A DNA stretch of 64,000 nucleotides, from positions 496,001 to 560,000 of the forward strand of contig OZ252048.1 of assembly GCA_965247915.1 (NCBI GenBank), in the 5' to 3' direction. Source of the DNA: JAKZRT01 sp965247915 (GTDB taxonomy: Bacteria; Pseudomonadota; Alphaproteobacteria; Rhodobacterales; Rhodobacteraceae). The notes under the pieces were generated by a model that was not told the DNA's origin, did not search any database, and saw nothing but the letters and a program-made list of their open reading frames with translations. The position numbers and the translations under genes were made by a program. Position 1 is the stretch's first letter. Each line of letters begins with the position of its first letter. Shown here piece by piece: positions 26,549 to 34,561 of this stretch.

Positions 26549-27131
26549 TGTCTGACGTCAGCGCCTTTGGGACAGATATGAGGGTTTAGCATCAGGAGGA
26601 TTTCTGGTTCATCGCAACCGTCAAGGAGTGAAGATGAACAAGCAATCCGGAACCAGCAAAGCCTCGGCTGACAGGCTGGTCAAAACCATCCGCCGCAAGA
26701 CCCGGCAAACGTATTCAGCCGAGGAGAAGATCCGCATTGTTTTGGCGGGTCTTCGGGGCGAGGAAAGCATCTCAGCACTGTGTCGCCGCGAGGGCATCTC
26801 AGAGAGTCTGTATTACAGCTGGTCCAAGGAGTTCCCCGAAGCAGGGAAACGCCGTCTGTCCGGCGATACGGCGCGTCAGGCGACGTCACCCGAGGTGAAG
26901 GAGCTACGTTCTGAGGCCTTGGCATTGAAAGAATGTGTGGCCGACTTGATCCTGGAAAACCGTCTGCTCAAAAAAAGCATGACAGGGGATGGGGGATACG
27001 AGGAATGAGGTATCCAGCGTCAGAGAAGTTGGAAATCATCCGCACCGTTGAGGGGTCCCATCTGCCTGCGAAGCAAACCTTGGATATGCTGGGCATTCCG
27101 CGCACCACATTCTACCGATGGTATGACCGCT
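26549..27131 (+). mobile_element. Partial IS3-family element (5' 583 bp)
   Basis: Starts with the terminal repeat TGTCTGACGTCAGCGCC and holds an intact orfA and the first 42 codons of orfB. It is nearly identical, in opposite orientation, to the 5' part of the full element at 27132-28640, whose end abuts it at 27131/27132. The remainder of this copy is absent. Confidence 0.9.
26634..27008 (+). CDS. IS3-family OrfA (copy 1)
   Basis: A 124-residue HTH protein: RQTYSAEEKIRIVLAGLRGEESISALCRREGISESLYYSWSKEF across about 24-67, then a leucine-zipper-like tail (VADLILENRLLKKSM). It provides DNA binding for the OrfAB transposase. Start at 26634 follows AAGGAG at a 5-base spacing. The stop overlaps the orfB ATG (ATGA). 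One residue differs from copy 2 (K versus R in SKEF/SREF). Confidence 0.9.
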   Translation: MNKQSGTSKASADRLVKTIRRKTRQTYSAEEKIRIVLAGLRGEESISALCRREGISESLYYSWSKEFPEAGKRRLSGDTARQATSPEVKELRSEALALKECVADLILENRLLKKSMTGDGGYEE

Positions 27132-27148
27132 TGTCCGTCGTCATATAA
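27005..27148 (+). pseudogene. IS3-family OrfB, 5' fragment (copy 1)
   Basis: Starts MRYPASEKLEIIRTVEG and matches copy 2 up to FYRWYDR, then departs at 27131 where the second element begins, ending after five foreign codons. The DDE catalytic domain is missing, so this copy cannot supply OrfB. Confidence 0.9.
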
Positions 27149-27204
27149 AATGGGACATCAGAGCGGTTTGAGTTTTGGAGGCTCTGGTTCGTTTGTGTGA
27201 TTGA

Positions 27205-28184
27205 TTATGCCGCGAGTTTTTGATGATGCAAGCGGCGTTGTCGGATTGTCAGTTTCTTGATCTTTTCCCTTTCTCTGATGATGGCCTTGCCGCGCCCGAA
27301 GTAGACGTCGGCGGGTGTGACGTTGTTCAGGCTCTCGTGGTAGCGCTGGTTGTTGTAGTAATCGACGAAGGCCCCGATCTGGCGTTTAAGATCGCCGGGC
27401 AGATAGTAGTTTTCCAGCAAAACCCGGTTCTTCATCGTCTGATGCCAGCGCTCGATCTTCCCCTGGGTTTGCGGATGGAACGGCGCACCGCGAACATGGT
27501 CCATCTGTCGATCCTCGAGCCATTCGGCCAGGTCGCCAGAGATGTAGCAAGAGCCGTTATCGCTCAGCAGACGGGGCTTGTGTCTCACAACCGCCTGATC
27601 ACAACCTGACGCCGCCAGGGCCAGCTCAATCGTCGCCGCCACGTCCTCGGCCCGCATGTTTGTGCAGAGCTTCCAGGCGATGATGTAGCGGCTGTAATCG
27701 TCCAGGATCGTGCTGAGATAATACCAACCCCAGCCAATGATCCTGAAGTAGGTGAAGTCGGTTTGCCACATCTGGTTGATAGCGGTGGTTTTGTCCGTGA
27801 ACTCGTCGGCAGCTTTGATCACAACATAGTCGGGCGCGGTGATCAGATCAGCTCCTTCAGAAAGCGGTAAACCGATGATTCAGAGATAAAATACTGCTTC
27901 TCATCGGTATACTTTACCGCCAGTTCCCGGGTCGTCAGCGCCTCGTGCTCCAGTGCAAATTCAATCAGATCGTCTCGCCGATCTTGGGGAATGCGGTTCC
28001 AGACCGACTTTGGGCAGGGTGAGCGATCCGCCAGGGCGTCAAAGCCGCCTTCGACATAGCGGTCATACCATCGGTAGAATGTGGTGCGCGGAATGCCCAG
28101 CATATCCAAGGTTTGCTTCGCAGGCAGATGGGACCCCTCAACGGTGCGGATGATTTCCAACTTCTCTGACGCTGGATACCTCAT
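27205..28184 (-). pseudogene. IS3-family OrfB transposase with a one-base frameshift (copy 2)
   Basis: OrfB begins at 28184 (MRYPASEKLEIIR) and runs to FLKELI, stop at 27843. The rest of the protein (ITAPDYVVIKAADEFTDKT, DFTYFRI, DDYSRYI, DNGSCYI, then FHPQTQGKIERWHQ) continues in another frame to 27205. Adding one base between 27850 and 27851 restores KEHDLITAPDY, the usual family sequence, so a single-base deletion is inferred. All three DDE residues are present otherwise. Either this copy is inactive or the base is missing through assembly error. Confidence 0.82.
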
Positions 28185-28555
28185 TCCTCGTATCCCCCAT
28201 CCCCTGTCATGCTTTTTTTGAGCAGACGGTTTTCCAGGATCAAGTCGGCCACACATTCTTTCAATGCCAAGGCCTCAGAACGTAGCTCCTTCACCTCGGG
28301 TGACGTCGCCTGACGCGCCGTATCGCCGGACAGACGGCGTTTCCCTGCTTCGGGGAACTCCCTGGACCAGCTGTAATACAGACTCTCTGAGATGCCCTCG
28401 CGGCGACACAGTGCTGAGATGCTTTCCTCGCCCCGAAGACCCGCCAAAACAATGCGGATCTTCTCCTCGGCTGAATACGTTTGCCGGGTCTTGCGGCGGA
28501 TGGTTTTGACCAGCCTGTCAGCCGAGGCTTTGCTGGTTCCGGATTGCTTGTTCAT
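28181..28555 (-). CDS. IS3-family OrfA (copy 2)
   Basis: A 124-residue HTH protein almost identical to the one at 26634-27008; same ribosome-binding site and same ATGA overlap with orfB. Intact, but its OrfB partner is frameshifted. Confidence 0.9.
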   Translation of the reverse strand: MNKQSGTSKASADRLVKTIRRKTRQTYSAEEKIRIVLAGLRGEESISALCRREGISESLYYSWSREFPEAGKRRLSGDTARQATSPEVKELRSEALALKECVADLILENRLLKKSMTGDGGYEE

Positions 28556-28640
28556 CTTCACTCCTTGACGGTTGCGATGAACCAGAAATCCTCCTGATGC
28601 TAAACCCTCATATCTGTCCCAAAGGCGCTGACGTCAGACA

Positions 28641-29026
28641 CCAATATCGCCACCACAGGCTTCCCGCAGCCTTCTGAGAATGAACCAAGCGGTTTTCTGT
28701 GTGACGCCGATTTCCTTGGCAAGTTGCATGGACGATACGCCCTTCCGCGCCGTGACGACGATGTACATGGCGTAAATCCATTTGTGAAGCGGGACGTGGG
28801 ATCGCTCGAAGATGGTCCCGGTGCGCACCGTAAATTCCTCGCCACAGTCACGGCAGATATAGTAGCCGAGCCGCTTGCCCTTCCGCGCCGTGATCCGTTC
28901 GTTGCTGCTGCAATGGGGGCAAGTCACCTGCCCGTGCCAGCGCCGACCCTCAAGATACTTGCGGGCAGCCTCCTGATCGGGGAACATCTCAAACAGTTGA
29001 AAAGTGCTGATTGTGGACTTGCTCAT
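28641..29026 (-). pseudogene. IS1595-family (ISXO2-like) transposase, 3' end lost
   Basis: The first 128 codons of an ISXO2-like transposase: FQLFEMFPDQEAARKYLEGRRW, a zinc ribbon CPHCSSNE...YICRDCGEEF near 37-65, and the HTH RKGVSSMQLAKEIGVTQKTAWFILRRLREA near 98-127. The DDE-like catalytic part is missing since the IS3 end at 28640 interrupts it and no continuation is seen beyond 26548. Upstream of the start is a palindrome GTCACATTATATATAGTGAC (29044-29063) that could be part of the element's end or promoter. Confidence 0.85.
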
Positions 29027-29335
29027 GGCGCTTGCTCCCTGCCGTCACATTATATATAGTGACAATACAGGTGGAGTAAAGTATATAATTCCTATAAGTT
29101 GTGGTTGGGGCGCTTGTTGCCACAACGGGTGCGAATCTCACGAAACCGCGAGCGAATCATAAGAATAGCAAGGCGTTACCGATTTTCGACCGGTTTCACG
29201 CTGCCGCCCGTGGTCCCGTCCGGCGTCCAAGTTGCAAAAAGGTCGACAATCATGCGGAAATCGCCATCATTGGCGTCTGAAGTGGGTTTCGGTTAACGGC
29301 TCGACAATAAATTGCTGCCGGATTTTGCCAAACTA
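29027..29335. other. Interval between IS remnants, no gene supported
   Basis: AT-richer than the surroundings and containing the GTCAC/GTGAC palindrome at 29044-29063. Short leftward open frames exist but none has recognisable similarity or a ribosome-binding site. It probably contains the end of the IS1595-type element and decayed chromosomal sequence. Confidence 0.45.
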
Positions 29336-30988
29336 TATAAGCCGACATTCCCCAGATGACATCCAAATTCGCGGAAATCGTACCACGGCCCCATCTCCAA
29401 GGGAACTCTGTTCCCATTGCAGCCATCCGATGACATGATTTTGGTAATCGGCCAGCGCGTGGAAGGCCATTTGGTCGTTTCTCTTGCCATCCGGACACAC
29501 CTCTCGTGTCGCAATCTCCTTGCCGTCGATTCCCTCGGCCTACGCCGGAGCGGGTCTTCGTCGTAGATCATCAATCAGGCTCAAGATTTTCTGGAACAAG
29601 CTTCTTGTGACTGCAGCCTCGGCCAATTGAAATGTGACGTACCGGCCATGGCTGACAACTTTCGCACCGATCTTGACCAGCTTCTCCCTCAGCGTCGTCA
29701 GCGACCATTGCTCCACGGCATCGGGCAACGCCAGGGTACGCATGAAGTTGCCGAGGTTATAGGCGAGTGCATGCAGCTGGAGCCGGACGGCATTGTTGCG
29801 TAACGAACGGCATGACAGCCGCGTCCACTTGATGGCGTTCTTGCCTTCCCTGATCCATTGCCCGGCAGTGCCGCGCTGATTGTAGAACGCAACAACCCGC
29901 TCGGCAGGACGGCTCAGGTTGGTGACGATGAAGCCGACGCGGGGATACAGTTCCCCTGAGTGCCACTCCACCCTGGCGACGACCCGGCGGGGCTCCGTCC
30001 AGCTACCGGCCCGATAGCTGAAGTTCGCGTAATACCGACGAACTTCCTTCGGCGGCCGACCGACGGGGCGCTTGAGCAGGTGCGCGATGCTGTCGTGCAG
30101 CACCTTGTTGGCCGGAAGCCGGATGGCGTACTTGAAGCCTTCCGTTTCCAGAAACTCATAAACCTCGGGCGAGGCGAAGGCGGCGTCACCACGGAAATAA
30201 CGCCGGAGTGTCTTGTTCCGGTATCGAGCGACCACCGGGTCCAACACATCGCGCCATTCATGGGCGCTGTGCACGTTGCCCGGACGCAGGGCGCAACGCT
30301 CCAGATCGCCGAACTGGTTGAACACGAACAGCGGGTGATAGCACGTGCAGCCGAAGTGACCGTTGTAGGCCGTGCCCTCCTGGTCACCGTAGGTCGGGCT
30401 GACGGAGCTGTCCATGTCGAGCACGATAATCTTCGGCGGCCTGCGCTCGTTAACCTGGTCGATCCAGATGCCCAAAAGGTCAGCGAGCGCGGCGAGGTTG
30501 TCATTGGTGGCGAGTAACTCCGTCTCGAACCGGCCCATCTGGCTGGTCGATGCGCCGCCGCGCTCGACAGCCCTGCCGCCGACGATCCACCGCATCGCAG
30601 GATCGCGCCCCAGCCGGTCGGCGTCGTTCACGTCCTCGTACCCGGCGAGACGACCATAGACGGATTGGCGAAGGAGACCGATGATGCCGTGCCAACCGTT
30701 CTTGCCGGTCCGGCTGTCAGCAATAACGTCACCGGCCAGCGTGGTCAGGCCGAGGGCTTCGTCCAGTTCACGATAGGCGAGCAGACCAGCGTCTGACGTG
30801 ATCCGCGAACCGTGGAACTCGAACTTCAGTCTTCGGTCGAAAAACGCCCGCAGAAGCCCCCGATCCGACTCACCCTCCAGGTTCCGCATTCGACCCACCC
30901 TCCGTCTGATCTAATCCACTGATTCTTATACAGGAATCAGACGGAAACCGCATCAGATGGATCGGTCACTTGGGGAATGCGGGATAAG
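29336..30988 (-). mobile_element. IS1380-family insertion sequence (about 1.65 kb)
   Basis: Contains one intact transposase. Candidate ends are an imperfect inverted repeat: GCCGACATTCCCCAGATGAC near 29341 and, on the other strand, CCCGCATTCCCCAAGTGAC reading inward from about 30984. The exact outer bases and target duplication are uncertain. Length fits the family. Confidence 0.75.
29540..30898 (-). CDS. IS1380-family transposase
   Basis: A 452-residue transposase. Characteristic segments: FHGSRITSDAGLLAYRELDEALGLT near 30-54, IIVLDMDSSVSPTYGDQEGTAYNGHFGCTCYHPLFVFNQFGDL near 155-200 (first Asp, with the GxxxxYNGHFG family signature), RYFRGDAAFASPEVYEFLE near 235-253 (second Asp), and TAGQWIREGKNAIKWTRLSCRSLRNNAVRLQLHALAYNLGNF near 345-385 (Glu in the IREGK segment). 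No frame damage is visible, so this copy could be active. Confidence 0.93.
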   Translation of the reverse strand: MGRMRNLEGESDRGLLRAFFDRRLKFEFHGSRITSDAGLLAYRELDEALGLTTLAGDVIADSRTGKNGWHGIIGLLRQSVYGRLAGYEDVNDADRLGRDPAMRWIVGGRAVERGGASTSQMGRFETELLATNDNLAALADLLGIWIDQVNERRPPKIIVLDMDSSVSPTYGDQEGTAYNGHFGCTCYHPLFVFNQFGDLERCALRPGNVHSAHEWRDVLDPVVARYRNKTLRRYFRGDAAFASPEVYEFLETEGFKYAIRLPANKVLHDSIAHLLKRPVGRPPKEVRRYYANFSYRAGSWTEPRRVVARVEWHSGELYPRVGFIVTNLSRPAERVVAFYNQRGTAGQWIREGKNAIKWTRLSCRSLRNNAVRLQLHALAYNLGNFMRTLALPDAVEQWSLTTLREKLVKIGAKVVSHGRYVTFQLAEAAVTRSLFQKILSLIDDLRRRPAPA

Positions 30989-31104
30989 ACAAGGCCGGGG
31001 GCATTGGGCGGGCCGTTGATAGTTGGTCCGTCGCCAAGGCATCGGTTGAAGATTGTGCCTGGAATTAGTTAAACACGCCCCTGCGAGAGGCGGGACACCC
31101 TGTA

Positions 31105-31954
31105 ATGACCGAGTTGTATACACAGTTTTTTTGGTTTGAGGGAGCGTCCGTTCACGCTATTGCCCGACCCGGATTTTTTGTTTTGGTCGCGCCAGCATGT
31201 GCGCGCGTTTTCTGTTTTGGAATACGGCATCGTCAGCCGCGCGCCGATCACGGTGATCACCGGGGATGTCGGAGCGGGCAAAACCACGCTGGTGCAAAAG
31301 CTTTTGGGATCGATAGAAGAAGATGTGACGCTGGGACTGGTCTCCAACGCCAGCGGCGATCGCGGGGAACTTTTGCACTGGATCCTGAACGCGCTTTCCA
31401 TACCCGTTGACGCCTCGACAACCTATGTGACGCTTTTCCAGACGTTTCAGGATTTCCTGGTTGCCCAATATGCCGCGCACAGGCGCGTTATCCTGATTTT
31501 CGACGAGGCACAGAACCTTTGTGCGAAGCGGCTGGAAGAGCTGCGGATGCTGACAAATGTCAATTCCAACAAAGATGAGCTTTTGCAGCTTGTTCTGGTT
31601 GGCCAACCCGAGTTGCGCCATACCATTGCCAAGCCCGAGCTGCGCCAGTTCGCGCAGCGGGTCACGGCCAATTATCATCTGGGCAGTATGGACCGGGAGA
31701 CCACCAGTAATTACATTGTACACCGCCTGAGAGTTGCCGACGGTTCGGGCGATGAATTCACCGAAGTAGCGCGGTCGCGTATTTATGATGTCACCGCCGG
31801 GGTGCCGCGCTTGGTCAATCAGCTGGCGGATTTCTGCATGGTCTACGCAATGGCCGACAACGAGCGGCTTATCCTGACCAGCACCGTCGATCAGGTTTTG
31901 GGCGACGGGGTGTTTTACGCCGGGTTCACCGGCGCGCCGGAGGTCGAACAATGA
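31105..31954 (+). CDS. ExeA/GspA-like AAA ATPase of a polysaccharide locus (frameshift at T7 tract)
   Basis: An AAA+ ATPase of the ExeA type, often encoded with exopolysaccharide export genes. The intact frame holds Walker A VITGDVGAGKTT, Walker B VILIFDEAQNL and the sensor region LQLVLVGQPELRHTI. The expected N-terminus MTELYTQFFGLRERPFTLLPDPDFLFW is split over two frames: ATG at 31105 reads MTELYTQFF, then seven T residues (31126-31132) shift the frame, and only a weak TTG at 31136 opens the rest. Six T residues would give one continuous protein. The 3' end overlaps the next gene by 4 bases. This may be real inactivation, slippage-based switching or a sequencing error. Confidence 0.85.
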
Positions 31955-33483
31955 CTTTCGACATACGTTACTTCATGTCAATTTGCTGGCGGCGGTTGCC
32001 TTTGTTCATTCCGGTGACGCTGGTTTTTTCGGTTATTGCCTTTGCCGTTGCAATCAGCCTGCCGGCGCAGTTCGAATCGTCCTCCCGGCTTTTGGTGGAA
32101 AGCCCGCAAATTGATGACAATCTGGCCAGATCGACCGTCGATATCGCCGCATCAGAGCAGTTGCAGATTATCGAGCAGCGCCTTTTGACCCGACCGAACC
32201 TGTTGGAGATCGCGCGCAAATATTCAGCGCTCAACGACCTGGACAACATGTCGCCGGACAAAATCGTTGCGCAAATGCGGCAGCGCACGGTTATCCGGCG
32301 CATGACCGGGCGCAACCAGGCGACGTTTATGGTGGTTTCGTTCCGAGCCGAGGCGCCACAAACCGCTGCCGCTGTGGTGAATGAGTACGTGACCCTGATC
32401 CTAAACGAGAACTCGCGGTACAGAAAATCGCGGGCGACCGGAACGCTGGTGTTCTTCGAGCAAGAAGTCGAAAAATTGAACCGCGACCTGGACCGGCAAA
32501 GCGCCAAGATTTTGGAATTCAAATCCGAAAACAGCGATGCGCTGCCGTCGACGCTGCTTTACCGGTTGAACCGCCAGGGACAACTTCAAGAGCGCATCGC
32601 GCTGAACGAACGCGAGCGTCTTTCGCTGGTCGACCAGCGTCGGCGGATGGTGCAATTATTCGAAATAACGGCGGACTCGCGGGCCAAGGCACCGGAATCG
32701 AAAACCAGCGAGGAAATTGAACTTGATAACTTGCGCGCCGATTTGGCGCGGGCGCTGCTGGTTTATTCGCAGGACAATCCCAAGGTCAAACTGCTGCAAA
32801 CGCGTATTGATCATTTGGCGACTTTAGTTGACGCGGAAGAACGCGCACAGGCCGGTTCGACAGACCCGCAAGAAATGATGATGGCATTGCAATTGGAAGA
32901 GATCGACGGCCGCGTTTCGGTGCTTGAAGATCAAAACGCGCGCACCCAGATCGAGATTGACGAATTGAACGATTCAATCGGACGCACGCCTGGAAATTCG
33001 ATCGTGCTGGAGGCTCTGGACCGGGATTACGTGAACATTCAATCGCAATGTAACGCCGCCGTGGATCGTTTGACGCGCGCCGCAACCGGCGAGCGGATCG
33101 AGGTGTTGTCGAAGGGCGAACGGATTACCATCGTCGAACAACCGAAAGTACCGATCGAACCGGCAAGCCCGAACCGGCCCATGATCGCAGGCGGCGGTTC
33201 GCTTTTGGGTGTCATGATGGCGGCGGCTGCGATTGTGCTCTTGGAACTTTCCAACCGAACCATTCGCCGTCCGGTAGATTTGAGCACTCGTTTTGGGGTG
33301 ATTCCGCTGGGTGTTTTACCGGTGATCCGCACGCCCGGCGACCGGTTGATGAAAGGCGCGGTGATGTTGACGACGGTTACAGTGATTGTTGTGGGCGTGC
33401 CTGCGGCGCTGTTTATGGTGCACACTTACTATCTGCCGCTTGACCTGATCGCCGACAAGGCATTGGCCAAATTGGGTATCTGA
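31951..33483 (+). CDS. Wzz/ExoP-type polysaccharide co-polymerase (chain-length determinant)
   Basis: A 510-residue inner-membrane protein with one hydrophobic helix near residues 17-36 (LFIPVTLVFSVIAFAVAISL), a long periplasmic coiled-coil stretch from about 150 to 330 (with LDRQSAKILEFKSEN), and C-terminal hydrophobic segments near 410-430 and 470-490. This layout and the PxxP segment before the first C-terminal helix (VEQPKVPIEPASPNRP) match Wzz/PCP-2 proteins that set exopolysaccharide chain length. It overlaps the ATPase gene by 4 bases and precedes a CpsD-type kinase, its usual partner. Confidence 0.9.
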   Translation: MTFDIRYFMSICWRRLPLFIPVTLVFSVIAFAVAISLPAQFESSSRLLVESPQIDDNLARSTVDIAASEQLQIIEQRLLTRPNLLEIARKYSALNDLDNMSPDKIVAQMRQRTVIRRMTGRNQATFMVVSFRAEAPQTAAAVVNEYVTLILNENSRYRKSRATGTLVFFEQEVEKLNRDLDRQSAKILEFKSENSDALPSTLLYRLNRQGQLQERIALNERERLSLVDQRRRMVQLFEITADSRAKAPESKTSEEIELDNLRADLARALLVYSQDNPKVKLLQTRIDHLATLVDAEERAQAGSTDPQEMMMALQLEEIDGRVSVLEDQNARTQIEIDELNDSIGRTPGNSIVLEALDRDYVNIQSQCNAAVDRLTRAATGERIEVLSKGERITIVEQPKVPIEPASPNRPMIAGGGSLLGVMMAAAAIVLLELSNRTIRRPVDLSTRFGVIPLGVLPVIRTPGDRLMKGAVMLTTVTVIVVGVPAALFMVHTYYLPLDLIADKALAKLGI

Positions 33484-33522
33484 GCATGTTATGGTATGAG
33501 TTAGCAAGAGGCGGAGATTGAG

Positions 33523-34399
33523 ATGGAGCGATTAAGAGCTGCGATAGAGCAGGCGCGAAAATCGCGGGCCGAAAACGGCGCGAAAGTGCCGCCACAACCG
33601 CCAAGCACCACAGCCAAGCACCACAGCCACGACGGTTTCCGAACCGACGCCTGAAGAGATGGCGGTTCTGGCGGCCGAGGCTGATAACGACCGCTGGTCT
33701 GACTTGGCCGAAGTGACGCTGAAACCCCGCCGCCTGCGCCGGCACCGTCTGGTTCACAATGTCAGCGCCGGGGATCAGGCCCCATTTGACATGTTGCGCA
33801 CCCGGCTTTTGACCCAAATCAGAAAAAACGGCTGGCGGCGCGTCGCGGTTACGTCGCCTGACGCGGCTTGCGGAAAAACCACCACCTGCGCCAACCTCGC
33901 GCTGGCGATGTCGCGCCAGAGCGATCTGCGCACGCTTGTGTTCGAGGCCGATATGCGCCGTCCGGCGCTGGCCAAGATGTTCGGTCTGAAAGGTGAAAAA
34001 AGCTTTATTGATGTTCTGCGCGGCAAGGCTGAATTTGCGGATCAGGCAGTGCGCATCGGGACCAACGTAGCACTCAGTGTGAATTATGGCGCTGCCCGCG
34101 ATCCGGCCGAGCTTTTGCACCGGCGTCGAACTTCGGCCGTGCTGGAGATGATCGAAGAGGCTTATCAGCCGGATCTGGTACTCTTTGATCTGCCACCGCT
34201 TTTGAGCAGCGACGATACTTTGGGTTTCATCTCGAACATTGATTGCGCACTTATTGTCGCGATGGCCGAAAGGACCACTGCTCAGAACATTGATCTGTGC
34301 GAAAGCGAACTGGCCGCGCATTCAAATGTTGCAGGGATCGTGCTGAACCGGTGTCGTTATGCGAGCGGCCAGTACGGATACGGCTATAGCGATCTTTGA
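33523..34399 (+). CDS. CpsD/CapB-type tyrosine autokinase (frameshift at a 13-bp tandem duplication)
   Basis: A bacterial tyrosine kinase that works with the Wzz-type co-polymerase. The intact part (from 33659) shows Walker A SPDAACGKTTTCANLA, Walker A' LVFEADMRRP, Walker B LVLFDLPPLL and a C-terminal tyrosine cluster YGYGYSDL. The 5' part begins ATG at 33523 (MERLRAAIEQARKSR) and is thrown out of frame by a tandem copy of AAGCACCACAGCC. With one copy the reading is PPSTTATTVSEPTPEEMAVL, continuous with the kinase. An internal ATG at 33659 might still allow a 246-residue product containing all kinase motifs. Confidence 0.85.
33603..33628 (+). repeat. 13-bp perfect tandem duplication
   Basis: Two adjacent copies of AAGCACCACAGCC inside the 5' coding part of the tyrosine kinase gene. 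Thirteen is not a multiple of three, so gain or loss of one copy switches the reading frame. Confidence 0.95.
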
Positions 34400-34561
34400 A
34401 ATTGCTGTGGGTTTTGGGTCGCCGCAGCAGCGCGCCAAAATCGCTGAAACTGGCGACCCCTGAAGGACAGGGGGTTACTAAGGAAAATCAGCACCTTAAT
34501 TCTCAAACTGCTAAAATCTGGGTGCGATACAAATCAATGGGTTAAATGAAAAGTGCTAAAT
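34400..34561. other. Junction between EPS locus and prophage integrase; probable left attachment region
   Basis: No gene. Contains an 8-bp inverted repeat GGGTCGCC (34416-34423) / GGCGACCC (34452-34459) and a second one CCCCT/AGGGG around 34457-34473, then AT-rich sequence up to the integrase stop. The integrase is the leftmost prophage gene, so attL should lie here, but the right junction is outside the window and the core cannot be defined. No tRNA gene is present. Confidence 0.5.

Larger units (their letters stand above)
27132..28640 (-). mobile_element. Full-length IS3-family element (1,509 bp)
   Basis: Bounded by imperfect inverted repeats: TGTCTGACGTCA at 28640 (reading leftward) and TGTCCGTCGTCA at 27132, both followed about 9 bases further in by TGGGACA. 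OrfA and orfB overlap by ATGA, implying coupled translation rather than a programmed frameshift. It abuts the truncated copy at 27131 on one side and a truncated IS1595-type gene at 28641 on the other; no target duplication is seen. Confidence 0.9.

Noticed and set aside
29232..29574. Short frames between the IS1595 remnant and the IS1380 gene
   Set aside because: No recognisable family, no ribosome-binding site, and part lies within the predicted IS1380 end.
34400..34561. tRNA-derived attL
   Set aside because: No cloverleaf or tRNA 3' end is present here; the only tRNA in the prophage is internal at 46490 and cannot be the attachment site.
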